DNA of 64,000 bases from Cenococcum geophilum 1.58 (Eukaryota > Ascomycota > Dothideomycetes > Gloniales > Gloniaceae), in NCBI GenBank assembly GCA_001692895.1, contig KV748177.1, positions 3,696,130 through 3,760,129 on the forward strand, in the 5' to 3' direction. A program made the translations under genes and the position numbers. This document shows positions 11,017 through 23,900 of this stretch, in pieces (the first letter of the stretch is position 1; each line of letters starts with the position of its first letter). The notes beneath the pieces were generated by a model. That model did not search any database. It worked only from the letters and a program-made list of their open reading frames with translations, and had not been told where the DNA came from.

Positions 11017-14000
11017 CTATGCAACTTCTGCTTCAACAATGTCCTCCACATCCTCGACCTCACGACCCTTGGAATCAACTACAATCCTTCGGCCACGTTG
11101 GTCAGCTGGGACACCATCGCGAGATGCGCCAAAGTCGAGCACCTAGAAATTGTCCCGTTAGAATATCTTCAGGCTGGTAAACGACAAAGGGATTGAGAGC
11201 TGCAACTTACCTCGATATACGTCATGTTGTTCCGCTGCACGGCGGCCACGCATCTACGCTCGTTGAACTTTACTTGCCACACCCCACTCAAATCTGTCAA
11301 TAAATCCTTGACACAGTCGCCAGTCTTGACATTCCACATCTTTAGTGTGCGGTCCGAGCCGGAAATAACCTTTTGTCCGTCGTGTTGGAANCATGTAATA
11401 GCACCAGTATGTGCACTCAGCGTGCTCTTGCATTGTCCGTTTTCAGGGTCCCAGATTCGCAATGTTGAGTCAGCTGCAGCGGATACAAGACGCTCGTGGC
11501 TGAGATCTAGAAGTCCGACGAGTGATGTATGGCCTTCCAAGTTAAACAAACACGCGCCAGATTCGAGGGACCAGACTTTGACAAGATTGTCCATGGAGCC
11601 GCTGATGCAGCGGTTACGCGCATGGTCAAGCACTACGCTGTAGACTTTTTGCGCGTGACCTTGGAGGCGGTGTATTACTTCACCAGTGGAAATCTTCCAG
11701 ACGCGGACTGTGGAGTCGTAGCTCCCACTAACAAGAGTGTCCCCATGTGCAGCGATAGCACGAACGGAATGGTGGTGACCAGTCAGGACGCGAATGAAAT
11801 ATTGGTTATCGTGGTCATTCGCTGGAGGTCCTGTCTGCATAATAGACCTGTCGCCAGGCTGAGGGAGCTTCCAGACCCTCAGGCTAGAGTCACGGGATCC
11901 TGTAATGATAAGAGGTTCTTTTGGCATCATAATTGGCTGCCCATCGGCCGTCTCTCCAATCTGCGTGGGTTTGAGAATGACAAGACACCTGACGGTAGAA
12001 GTATGGCCTTGGAAAACCTGCGTACACTTTCCTTTCTCAATATCCCATACCCGGACAGATCGGTCGGTCGAACCGGATACCAGAATATTCCCTTCATACT
12101 GCAGTGCCCACACACCACCCTCGTGGCCTTCAAGACGGCTGCGGAGAGCACCGGTTTTTGTATCGTAGACATTAATATTTGTATCATCACTGCCGGTAAG
12201 AATTTTGTCAGTATCGAATTGCAGACACGTAACTACATGTCGTTGATGCGCCCGGAAAGCAATGTGCTTGGGTCTTGTTTCCTCCTCCATCCAGCTCTTT
12301 CGAATGAGATGATGCCTCTGATAAAGTGACTTAAAAAGGTGTACGTTGCGAAGACTTGGAAGTCCAATGTTCGGGTTTGGTACTGCGGCCGCGGCAACGT
12401 CTGCGATTGCGATAGGTCCTTGTGCCGAACTTAGAGAACGACTCCAACTTGGCGATTGTCCTTTTGAGGCGGACGGCCCTTTCCTGCGCTGCTTCTTGGA
12501 GCCGCCATGTTTGGCCGCTGCTTTGCGTTTAGGCCTACCGGAGCTCGATTTGACCATAATAGTTCCTTCGCTATCAGCATACCCGCCAATTGTACTAGAG
12601 CCAGACGAGATAGGAGAAGCCTCGCCATCCGACTTAACACTATAAGTTATGGCACGTAAATCCCGCTCAAAGCTCTCAGAGGAGTGTGGATACTGCCATC
12701 CCCAACCTTCTTTCACTGCTCGCTCTAATTCCCCTTCTGGGAGAACGTAGCCATCTCTGTCTAGGAGTTCCTTCCATGCTGTTTCATCCGTATCGATTAT
12801 TTGCCTCCATTTCTTTGACACCTGTGCTGCACTACACATACTCTTCACGTCCAAGTATTTAACAATATTCAAACTCAGTTCCAGTGGTAGCAAACCGAGG
12901 AAGTCGCACTTCAGAGCAGGGTTGACAACATCGGCAACGAAATGGAGAGTAGGCTTTGTACACCGGCGGAGAAGCTGGAACATCACATAGGTCTTCATTT
13001 TTTCAGGCATAGCATCGAAGGATTCCAACATGACAGGAATATCCATAATCGTTGGTGTTGGAAGCTGTGGGTTAGGATTGCTACCTTCAATACGATCAGA
13101 AAGATCTATTCTCTTATTCCGTGCGGAATGAGATAGAGCTCCTAACATCCTGTTTTGCTCATCTAACCTAACCTCTGATATGTCCAGACTGGAGACATCA
13201 TTCGCATCGTCATCTTCATTGTCTCCAATCAAAGAGCCACCAAAATTGGTGTTGTGTGCTAGGTTTGCTGCAGCAGTAATTGGTGACAGGCTTGGGCTCG
13301 GTAAACTGGCGTCCTGTGCAGAGATCGTGTCGAGTGGAGTTGGCCGTGCGGGTCTAGAAAAGGATCCGTCATTTTCGGTGAAAGGACCGATTGGTTCCAG
13401 ATCAGTCTCAGCAATTGGAGGTGTTGCGGATATGCCTGGGCCGTCCACAACTGAAGCAAAAAACCGTGCTTCAAGGGCGGAGCTCTGTCTGTCTGTGGGG
13501 TCAGAGGCATCGAAATAACCGCTTGGCTCCGATGACGCCTGGTGCGCGGGAGACGGTTGTTGCAAGTGCCAGGACTCGGCCAGATGCTGCAAGCGGGCCT
13601 GAGATTCTTTGCCCGTCCCCGAACCTTCGACTTGACTAGATCTTAGATTCGACCGTCTTGATCCCGTTCTTACCCTCGGTATCTTAAACTGGCTAGAAGC
13701 GTCCGCATCTGTATCGGGGGTAGCGGGGACAGTTCCGTCCATATCATCAGGTGTTTGATTTGAGCTTAAACGAGTAGCACCACCGGCCTTGTAACCATGT
13801 ATAGTAGTTCGAGGTTTTTTATTTCGGCGTTGTAAACTTGCAAGCTCAGCGGCTTCCGCAATAGAAGGGGGCGAAGAGGATCGTTTTCTACGTCCCGATA
13901 CAGATCTTGACGATGACTCTAGTGGTCTCTGGGATGTGGCTGGTTGACGTGTCACGCGGTTGGGAGTTTCGTAGTGGGTATCATAATGTTTGATCGAACG

Positions 14001-14609
14001 AATTTTTCCCTTGGACGCAATAAGAGCATCATACTGATCGTGGTACTGGTTAAAAGACATGTTAGCGAGTAGTAAGCATTGAACAAATGTCTTCGTAGGG
14101 AACGCGTTGAGGGTGACTTGACGATAGGCGTTGGATAGTCGCTTCGAGGGAGGTACTAATCATACCTCTTGGAGAGACTGTTCGACGTTATCGGCTTCGC
14201 TGAAGCAGGCCTGTGTACCTGCAACATCGAAGCAAAATCGCCTTATTGATTCCGGGGCTGGAGATGACGCCAACGGGTAAACCTTAGGATCCCGCTCCTT
14301 CAAATTCCGGGGAGCACTGAGTAGTATAGGAGGAAAGGAGGTTGTAGTTGTAGTAGTAGTAGTAACGACTGTGGTATGAGTTGCTGGTGCATATGATAGT
14401 TGCCCAAGAGTAGCATATGGCTCCACGATTTGCCTTTGAACTGTCTTTGGCCCCGGCTCAAGTCTTTGACCACACTGGCTTGATGTCATATTGGTGGTGG
14501 CGTTCGCCGAGGGAGAGTTGGCCGCCGAGAGTGTCACAGTCGACGAGGTAAACGAAGAATAGTTGGATGAGTCTATACTCTTCTCGGTCCCTGTGGGAGA
14601 GGTGTCCAT
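11017..14609 (-). CDS. cdc4: F-box/WD40 protein of the Cdc4/Fbw7/Pop1 type (SCF substrate receptor)
   Basis: On the minus strand, exons 14166-14609, 11211-14045 and 11017-11142 give 1134 residues. The N-terminal exon has the fungal Cdc4 signature VVTTTTTTTTSFPP followed by KVYPLA. A dimerisation segment (MPEKMKTYVMFQLLRRC) precedes an F-box at about residue 530 (LLPLELSLNIVKYLDVKSM), then a basic stretch, then WD40 repeats from about 750 to 1100 (repeated VWDIEKG, VRVWK, TLRIWD). The last 42-residue exon, LDFGASRDGVPADQRGRR onward, is typical of this family. It should recruit phosphodegron-bearing substrates to an SCF ubiquitin ligase; cyclins, CDK inhibitors or clock proteins are candidates, by inference. 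One unresolved base at 11391 falls in a TGN codon, where family consensus expects Cys. FWD-1 is a close alternative label. Confidence 0.87.
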
Positions 14610-17600
14610 GAACGGCAGGGGCGAGGTTCCAGGAGGCCCGAACGCGATGACACGGCGAGAAGCGCGTGTGAAGGACGGTTTTTGTGAATCAAAGAATCAT
14701 CTGTCTTGTGGAATAGAGCCTCCAAAAAGACCTCAGTCCGCTAGCTGGTTTTGTAGAGTGGAGGGTGCCGCCGTCGTGTCCGTGTCCAGAGGTAAGGATG
14801 TCCTGCTTATGAGTGGCAGAATCAGGAGACAGCCGGAGAAGCAAGAGAAACAAAAGACAGCAAGAAAACAAGACGCCAGAGTGGAGAGAGTTCAGCACAC
14901 CAGGGACACACTCGACCGGAGGGGAGACTTGGAGAACGGGAAGCTGCAGAGTCGGTGGTGTGGTGGGAGGGGCTGCTGATGGATGAGACTCTAAAGCGGC
15001 TTTCGAGAGCTCGGCAAATCAGTCGCTTGCCTGCCTTCCCATTTCCGCCTCCTAGCTCTCAGCCATCTCACGAACTGCGCTCAGCAAAATTTTTATATAG
15101 TACGGGCTGGCTATGTTTCGTATACCATTACTCTATGCACATCTAAATATGCTATTTCGTTCATATGACGAGTTACACTCAGAGCCGCCTATTGCTGCCA
15201 CCTCTTTAAACCTGTCAGCCTTCAATTTGGAGCAGCGTCATACAGGACACTGGAAGTGCCCAGAGATAACTTCTCATATCTGTAAGTATGACTAAAATTA
15301 CTAAAATACACCTCAGGCGACTATTGTGAGGAGAAAGGCAAGGGGTGGGCCGCATAACTGTGTGGGGTTAGAGACGGGTTTCGTGGCAAGAATGCCCTTT
15401 CGCGAGTTTGCATGCGAGGACACCATCCTCGTTACTCCAAGTCACGACTCTTTTCAAAGATGCGCCACTACGAAATAACACCTCGACTTTAAGGTATTCA
15501 AGCCTGGTGGAGTAATCTGGCATGGAAAATTGTTGGGCAAATTTATATTGAGATCTGAATGTCCACCAATCAATGCCATTTGATAATGTAATTTTTTTTT
15601 CCTATCACCATATCAATTGATAAAGTTCATATTCCTATATAGGGGTATCACTCTAGATCGCATTTGTCTGATATCATTCAAATGAGGGAGTCTTGCATTA
15701 TATCTCGTAGGCTTTACACTGCCCTTAGGAAATGCGCCGCAGCAGACATCCGTATTCTCGTAGTTGGGTTTGATAATTTACAGAAGATATATTGAATTAT
15801 TAGGTTGAAAAAGGACGTATACAACTTCCCATAAATCGTCGCAACCATTTCGAAGAGATCATGGTTGTGTTTTAGACACTTGAGGTGGAAAGGAGAAGAG
15901 GGTGGTTATTTTTCGTCTCCGTACCACTCGTTTCATATTCAAAATTTATAACCATCCACTGAAGGAGAGCCGATAGCCGCGCTACTATCCCAAGGGATAC
16001 GGCTTCATTTGTTCTCTATTGTAAAGGCGTCGTTCTCTTTTCATAGGTAAATCTGGAGGGTATTATCTTACTGATTATGAGCCGAGCTAAGAACCCCCTA
16101 GGTTATAATATATCTGACCCAGTAATATAAGAGTTACCCCGCTAAGATTTTATAGATTGATATAACACCCAACTAGTCAAAAGTAATGAAACGGAACTGC
16201 TGTAGCCGGCTAAATCTATCGTTGAGAGACCAAAAGCTCCCAAAATACCCTTTCAGCAAGCATCTTGATCAGCTCATGCACGGAACCGGCTCGTACGCGC
16301 CTTTCTCGCCGAAAAACACCGAAATATACCTTTTTATACCGTCTATAACTTAATAACTTTTAAAATGGCCTCACATGAAATTTTATATTAAAGTTTAGAA
16401 AGTACTTTTTAATTAAAATTAAATTAATTTTATAAAGATATTAAAGAATTATTTAATGTTAGTACGTAGAAAAAGTGCACAAGGCGTGTTCGTGCACGAG
16501 CTAACCTAGACGTCTACTGTCCAAAAAGAGTTTCAGAAGAAACAGAACTCGATTTCTGGCAAATGATCAAGGCCGTTCCCTTTAAACTCAATATAATTTC
16601 TGATTTGAGGCTTAGACGAGAGACTTCGAATACAAGTAGCCCTTGAAGTCGCGCATTCATCTACTTCATATGGTGCAGGCTCATTGTTTTGCGGCGGCGT
16701 GCATATAGGAGAATAGAAGGCCTGCCGGTTGTGTCGGAAGGCCTGATTAGGACTAGCGGTATTTTCCACGGAACATCTATCTTTCCGCCTGACCATGCCC
16801 ACGACCATAAACATCTCTAATGAAAAGTTATAGGTTATCCGGGTTATAAATTCCGAATACATTTTTGCTTGCTGAGATGGCTGGTGTTGAAAGCGTAGAG
16901 AAGTTTTATGCGTAATATAACCTGCTCCCCAACTTCCGTAAGCCTCCTACCCTCCAGGCTTCCTGAGCATCCAGGGCAATCCCTAATATAATCAGTACGG
17001 CGATCTCAATGCAAACAAGACGATATTAACAGCCCACGAAAATCCTCTCTTCTTTCCCAGCCTCAACACCAGAGTTCACGCTGCGTCAAACTTCCATCGC
17101 ATATTTTGCTAACGAGGCTATATAATCCTTAATGATGCTATCAATCGAACGAAAGGTGACAAGACTGGTAAGTTTACAGAATCTTTATGATACCGCGTTA
17201 ATCTATCATCGCTACCAAAGAAACTACTAGTAACAGTCAGTGGATGAATCCTTGTGCTATAGGCAATAGCACATATCAAAGCCTTCCTGCAAGACTTAAT
17301 TCCCTCAATGCGAAGCCGCAAGTTTAGTGTGAATTTCATGCGGCAACCTCAAGTCAGTGATCGCAAGGGCTTTTACAAGGCGAATAGATAGGAGACACCA
17401 ACATGTTTATGATTGAAAGATTTTTTCCCGGATAGCGCATAGTATTGAGAGATCAAATCATTTTCGGCCATGGCTCTCAAGCTTGTGGGAGAGGAAACAA
17501 TTGAAAGATGCCACTTGACTGGTCCAACACACTCTTTTCAGCACCACTTACAATCTCCCAAGTTTTCTTCACTGCACAAGTCTCAGTACTCGGCCCAAAA

Positions 17601-17804
17601 TGTACAATTATTTTACAGTGATGGTGTCTAAATAGTTATCTAGGTATTAGAAACTGTAAGTTTAGGAAAGCGGTTCCCACGTGACGTGCGGGTGCCTTTC
17701 AATTTCAACTTCACCTAAAAACACAATCGACTTGCAAGCCGTCATACTTTCATCCAAGTGACAGCCTCGATTTGGCTCATTAATTGGTTTCCTTCTCCTT
17801 CGCT
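14610..17804. other. Long divergent intergenic region between the Cdc4-like and Hop1 genes
   Basis: About 3.2 kb with no gene that I can support. 14610-15100 is GC-richer and probably the leader and promoter of the minus-strand Cdc4-like gene. 15300-17700 is AT-rich with many stops in all frames; 16360-16460 is almost pure A/T. The 109-codon minus-strand frame at 16533-16862 has no recognised motif. It looks like decayed repeat or spacer DNA. Confidence 0.55.
16271..16502. repeat. Weak inverted-repeat relic with AT-rich core
   Basis: The arm AGCTCATGCACGGAAC at 16271-16286 pairs imperfectly with GTTCGTGCACGAGCT ending at 16502, enclosing about 200 bp of extremely AT-rich sequence. This could be an old MITE degraded by RIP. 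No clear target-site duplication is seen, so the element boundaries are a guess. Confidence 0.3.
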
Positions 17805-20800
17805 ATGGCACGCAGCCAAGCTACCAAGGTCCGACCCCGAGGCGCAACAGCACCGCTTGAGACGAAGCAAGCCCCTGTTGCAAATTCGGCTCAGCGAACT
17901 GCGGAGGTAACTACAGTCGCATCTGCACAAATCATTGAGCAGCAGCAGAGTACGGAAGTGGTAGAAACTCTCCTTCACGGCTCGGTAAGTGAACACCACT
18001 CCAAAGTAAAACATCTTGCTAACAATCAGCCTTTAGATAAGCTGCCTCTCGTACTTAAGGTGAAATCACTGTCTCTCCCTAATTCTGTCGCCCTTTGCTC
18101 AATTCCACTGTAGAAACCTTTTTGCCGAAAGCTGCTTTGATGACCAGTTCTACGAGATGAATGATCTTCACTGGTCCTATGGTGATTATGCCGAAGGCAA
18201 ACATGTTCCTAGGGACACCGCAGGTCAGGGCAGTGCTAGGGGCAAGGAGAAGGCTACCTATAGGCGTCATGGTACGAGCATGAAGGTGCTAAGACGAGGC
18301 AGAAGCAAAGGTGTCGACCAACTGCTTGACTGGCTGGTAAGCTAGCGGCTGCGACCTTTCTCAGAAACGCTTTCTTACTTTCACACACACGTGGTGTTCC
18401 CTAATCGAGGTTCAGAGAGTTACTAACGGAATGGGTAGGAGAGAGGTGCCTTCGAAGCATTGCAACGCAACGTATTACGGGCGATACAGCTCAATATCTT
18501 CGAAGATGCTAAAATCCCATCTAATGTCGTCGAAACTTATACCTTTACGTTTAACTACATCCACTCTTCTGGCAATGGCGTTGTACTTTCTGGAATGGAG
18601 ATGAAGGGCCCACGTGGCGAAGCAGTTACGGTAAAAAATGCAAAATATGCAATGCAGATGTTCATTCGAAGGTTAATAGCTCTTTGTGGGACGCTACCTG
18701 ACCTTCCACAAAAGCGTTATTTGAATATGCACCTCTTCTATACCGACGAATGCGACCCAGAATACGAACCCCCAGGTTTCAACAAATCTAACGACAACAA
18801 GGTCGTCTTCCCTGAGACTAAAGAATGGAAGAAAGCAACTTCGAATTGCGGAGGAATGGATGCAGGCTTTCATACTGTTAGTCTTAAAGTATCACATCTT
18901 CATCTAACCGCACGGAGCGAGGCTGTCAATGAGGACGGGGAAGGAAATCTCCAGATTCCAAATCGTCTCGCGTATACCGCTCCAGCATTAAGGGAAGACG
19001 ATATCGACACGCACACAGTTGATGTTTCAAGGCCATTGAGCCAAGAGAAAGCGTCCGAATTTGATATAAGAAAGCAGGCAGACCATAGCCGGCGTATGGA
19101 CAGCATATCCGACGCATTACGAAGCGTACGAACGTCTAGCCATAAACTTGCCGAGAAGCTTGGACAGCAAAGCGAACGTGCAATAAACAGAGAGGGTGGT
19201 TTTGAAGCAACGAGACCCCCACTAGGAAATGTTGATCACTCAATGCGAGCAGAATATGCGAGTCCGCCGGCAGCTCAAATCATTGATATCAATGCTCTTC
19301 TTGCAAAGGACAGCGAAAGTCAAACCCCGATTCAATTGCCTGGAGACCTACAGATCAAGAAACAGCTCCAGCACATGGTATGCTCTTTTTCTCTCCTCAA
19401 TCCCAAATCAATGTCTTCCACGAATAGCAGGATATAATGCCATAACATTGGCCAATATGCCAAAACCCCGCCGCCTAATGGTCTATATAGAAACATCGCA
19501 GTAGTCGTGCGCTAACTATATATAATTGAGCAGCTGGAGCCTTCTACCCAAGGGCAAAGCCTCGAAGATACGCAACAAGTCATGCTATCTCCGGGTCGTG
19601 CAAAAACACATGACAATATTTTCAGCCAAATGCCAACTCTCCAAATTTCGCAGCAAAAAATCAATGAGTTAGAGGTTCGGAGGAATGCTCTCTTTCCACC
19701 GGGAAAGGAAGCCCACAATCTGCGCAGACGGTCCGCATCTACAGATCCAATGAAGGAGCTTGACATCATTGTTTGCCAATGTGGATGGAACGAAGAAGAA
19801 GATGACATGGTCTGTTTTACTAGCAACCATCTGGCCGATCTTAGCTGACTGATACAGATCAATTGCAGCTTCTGCGACACTTGGCAGCATCTCCATTGCT
19901 ATGGATACCGGGGCTCTGATGATCTAAGGGTACCAGCGATTCACGCATGCTATCAATGTCTGTTAGAAGAGAAAGAAGGACCTCTTCTTCGCGAACTCAA
20001 AGACCTTGCACTGTTGAGGCGCGGAGTCCACATTATTGAGGCGGAGGGCTATTCGAACGACCGTAGCTTCTCGTCTGCGTTGCGTAAGCGATTTCTGTCT
20101 CAGTTATCCTTAACAGGATAAATTCTTGTATTCATGTACTAATTCTTTTCTTACTAGATTGTGATCTCCAAACAGCAAGCAGAGTTGCAAGCCACCTCCG
20201 CAGGCAAGGATATCTTGTGGCCACCCCTGGCTCTAAGAAGAAGGACTTCGGTTTGACAGGGAAACCTAAGTTTAGCGCTGTCAAAGCTGAACCTGCATTC
20301 TCAAACATGATCAAAGAGTATTATGATCCATTGGCAAAGATTGCTCACCATGTATGTAGATACATGTTGCCTGTCTCTTATCAAAACGGCTGACTCCTTG
20401 CAGTTCGAACTGCCGCCTCTAAAAGAGCTGCCGCCAGAGACAAACCTAACAACGCAGCCCCCATTAGCACCGCAAGCCTCTGAAGAAATTCAGGATTCGA
20501 CGGAAATCGACAATAAGAGTTCACTCACAGACCCTGATGAAACGCAAGACGAGCAATCAGTAGTCCCTCCAACACCTATTCTGTCCTTCTCGCTCCGCCC
20601 TCAACCAACCCGCACGGCTGCCATTATGGCCCGCCAGGCTGCTCCGCATGTCTCTGCGATGCTAGCAGATGTCAGCCAGGCTACAAGATATTCCCTTCGT
20701 CACCGCAGCACCGTTCCCAGTTCTTCACAAGATATTAACTCTAGTGATTCCCTAAGCCAATTTGCTGCTCCGGAAACACCAGGTAAGAAAAGAGGTAGAC

Positions 20801-20943
20801 ATGGCAAAGATACTCTTGATTCGACAACACCGGGCTCAAAAAGAATGAGAATGAAAAGCTCAATGACCAGCGGGTTGATTAATATCGGGGACTACCTCAC
20901 CCCTTCTCCCGCATCAAAGCTGGGGCGTTTGAACATACTCTGA
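17805..20943 (+). CDS. hop1: Hop1-like meiotic HORMA-domain protein with PHD finger
   Basis: Eight exons (17805-17984, 18037-18059, 18114-18336, 18439-19377, 19534-19809, 19858-20083, 20158-20351, 20404-20943) give 866 residues. Exon 2 is only 23 nt and restores ISCLSYLRNLFAESCFDD at the start of the HORMA domain (about residues 60-340; DFxxExxHWSY-like EMNDLHWSYGDYAEG, then ETYTFTFNYI and LNMHLFYTDECDPEYEPPGF). A PHD-type zinc finger straddles exons 5 and 6 (VCQCGWNEEEDDM, then NCSFCDTWQHLHCYGY, then CYQC), followed by a winged-helix-like part ending in SHLRRQGYLVATPG. The C-terminus SGLINIGDYLTPSPASKL may be the closure motif bound by the HORMA domain. Hop1 organises meiotic chromosome axes and promotes break formation and interhomolog bias. 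The ATG at 17805 was chosen as the first in frame. The exon 5 acceptor could be 19530 instead of 19533, which would add one Gln. Confidence 0.88.
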
Positions 20944-23900
20944 GCTAACCTAGGAGAAAATCTGACCAAGGCTATGAAAGGCATAGCGGGGGATAATATT
21001 ACATGCTCAAAATTTTTTGCTCAACAGGTTTACTTTTACTATGTTTTACTGGGTTTGAATTCGGGGCAGGTATCCTCCCAGCATCCTGCTTTTTTTTTCT
21101 TGAGAAACAAGCATGCAACTAGTGCATATTCACCGAGCAAGTGGTTCTACAAATTTGTTTTAATAGAGTGTATGTTATCGGGTCATATTTTTTTTTGGCT
21201 TTCTTCCGATAGAACGTAGCACGGCAGTTCTCGCATGCGCCTCGTTAAGAATTCCCTCATGTGAAAGGACAGCTGCATGACCGCGTGCCGTGCAGCGTGG
21301 CGCTCAGATCCCGAGTCAGCCTCCTGCATTGCGTGAATCGCAAAACGCAGACACCCAGAATGATGGAGGCAAATCAAATAATTACCACAATGCAGAGTGG
21401 TGGAGTTTCGTTTTCTGCATTTTTTTCAGCGTCGCGGGGGGTCGAGATCGTCGGGCGGAAGCTTGGTGAACGCGCTGTGCATGCAGGCGTTCTAGCCCAT
21501 GGTGCAGGCCGTTTCATATTGATTGGAATTATTTTCCGTGTTGAGGAACGTGGCATTGCGTCGGATGATTGCAGCCTGCTGTTGCGATGTCGTGGACCCG
21601 TTGTAGGGCGATATTGAAAGCGTCGAGGGCGTCGATGAGCGGTGGGCAGAATGGCGCGGCGAAGGAAGGCGATTGGACGGTGTAGATGGGGTGGAGCAAG
21701 GGACTGGGGTGCACAAGATCTGTTTCAACGGCCACGGCCCGAGTCGCGGGCGTGCGGAGTCCCGGATGACGGAATGACATGGAATGAGGTAATGACTGAA
21801 GTAGTGATGAAAGTGGTACAGAATAGTGCTTCGCAGCGTTAGGCAGGAGGATGCAATTTAGGAAGCGTTCAATGATAAGTGGCGGTGTCGGGATTTACTT
21901 TGAGAAAGTGAAGTTACGATAGCACAGTTAGCACTGCACGTGCGGGCTAAGCTTGGTATACAGACACATGTATATTGCAGTCAAGCCATTGTGGTAAACA
22001 GGAGTGAGCACCATCCTTGCGTAAGTCTAGCAAGTTTGGGTTGAAAACTGCATTAGCCAAATCTACCAGGCATACCAAGCTTTCGCTGCGCCTCCGATGA
22101 GGTATCGCCTCGGAACTATGGGACTGAGAAAGGGAAAGTGAAAAGGGTAGTGTACGAACGTCCTCTATTTTGGCTCAGAATGTTCTTGAACATGAAGCCA
22201 CCGATCAGATCAGAGGTGCTTATGTATGAGACACGAAAATTGGCCATGTCAAGATATTCTGAGACGGAGCTTAGGTGTTAGTTTTTCAGCCCTAGAATCC
22301 GAGAGATATCGGAATGAAGTCTTTAGCCCAATCGCCGCAATGTGAGCTACTACAAGGCTGAAGCCACAGACTTGCCGGTTGAGGAAAAGGAATTCGGAGG
22401 CCGTTGACAGTAACATGATACTAGCTCTCCCGAGTGTTATTCATTCGTCCAAAAAGCTCTCTAAGATAATCCAATCGAAGACATAGTTGTAAAATGGGTG
22501 TGCAATTCAGCAGGAAAATAAAAGGACCGGAAGGTTGAGCTCTACCACTATGATTACCCTAAGTCTCAAGTATTGTCTAGTGAGCTTCGAATGCACTTTC
22601 ATTTAGCGTGAGTAATCACTGTTCATGCTCGCTAAGGCCACAGACATGTGCTTAGAGCAAAGGTAAGATTAGGAAAAGTAAAAAAGATTCGATACAGAAA
22701 TCCTTCAGGAAGATGCATAGTAGCCGTCATCGGGGATAATTGACAAGGCTTCCCACCCTAATAATGGAAATAGTTTAAGTAGGTGGCTGTAAGTAGGAGA
22801 CGGCTTGAAACATCGATCTCAGAGCACGGTTGTTGAGAGACATGTTTGGTGACTAAAGTACGCCTTGGACGTGGTCTTCTGACCCACCACTATCCTCTAG
22901 TTGTTTTGAAGGATCAAGCTATACCATTTTATTGAAATGTTGAAAATGGCATGAAGAGTATTCATTAAAGGCAACGGGACACGGCCATCTCATTTCTACT
23001 ACGCCGTAGACATGATGGCAGGACCGAGAGCAGCCAAGCGCGTGTGCTTGGCTAAAGCATCAGCTAACAATGACGGGATGAATCCCTGGTGGCAATGAGA
23101 AAAGCAAACAAACCTGGAGAAATTCGAAGGTGAGATTGGCGAAGACGGGACCAGCCGTGGGACATGGCACTATTCATGGCTTAAAATTCGAAGCAATCAG
23201 GGGACACCGCGGATTTTGCAAACTGATCGCCTGGCCATGATCGTCCCAATTAATCTTGCGCCCTGCCTCAGTCCTGCCCAGCAATACGAGTACCAAGCCT
23301 ATGGTTCCTGTGGGCCCAATCTCTCATATGGCAGCAGAGCGGAACAAAGGCAACATCGGAAAGCGGCATGCTCGTAAAAAGCTGCCGAGAACGAAGACGA
23401 ATTCCGCGCTGCTCGCCATAGAATCCATCATCATCGGAATGCTAAAGGGTTAAGGGAGATGGACTTACCTAGTATTTTCTTTTTGGAGGCTTGCCAAGCT
23501 GATCGCCGAGTGGACCAATTTGTCTTGCTCCGTACCATGGCCAGCAGCATTTCGCATGAAGAGCAAGCTGCAGACACTTCTCGCTTTAGCGACCGGGTGA
23601 CCTCCGCACGGCATAAGGGCATGGACTTTTGCCTCACATCTCAGGTATGTAGCTGTTGGTAGCTGTGCGTAGCTCTGATGCATCCTGATGGTGGGCATCG
23701 TGAATGCTTGTCGCGGTGACGCCAACTCCATGGCCTCCTCTGCGCCAGCTCGAAGCGGCAAAGCGGGCGTCCGAAGAGGCAGTTTGGCACGAATGATGGC
23801 GTTGTTGGCGCCTGTCGATCGGCCACCAAGAACCCCTGGTGTTACCCCTGGCTCTCTTCCCTGACCGCTTTGCTTGTCGCGACGAGGTTCCCCCTGACGC

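Noticed and set aside
11529..12329. 266-codon open frame on the plus strand
   Set aside because: It lies entirely antisense to the WD40 repeats of the Cdc4-like gene, has no motif of its own and reflects codon bias of the true gene.
21261..21842. Plus- and minus-strand frames of 60-118 codons downstream of Hop1
   Set aside because: No recognisable domain, no coding-like ending, and competing frames on both strands of a GC-rich patch.
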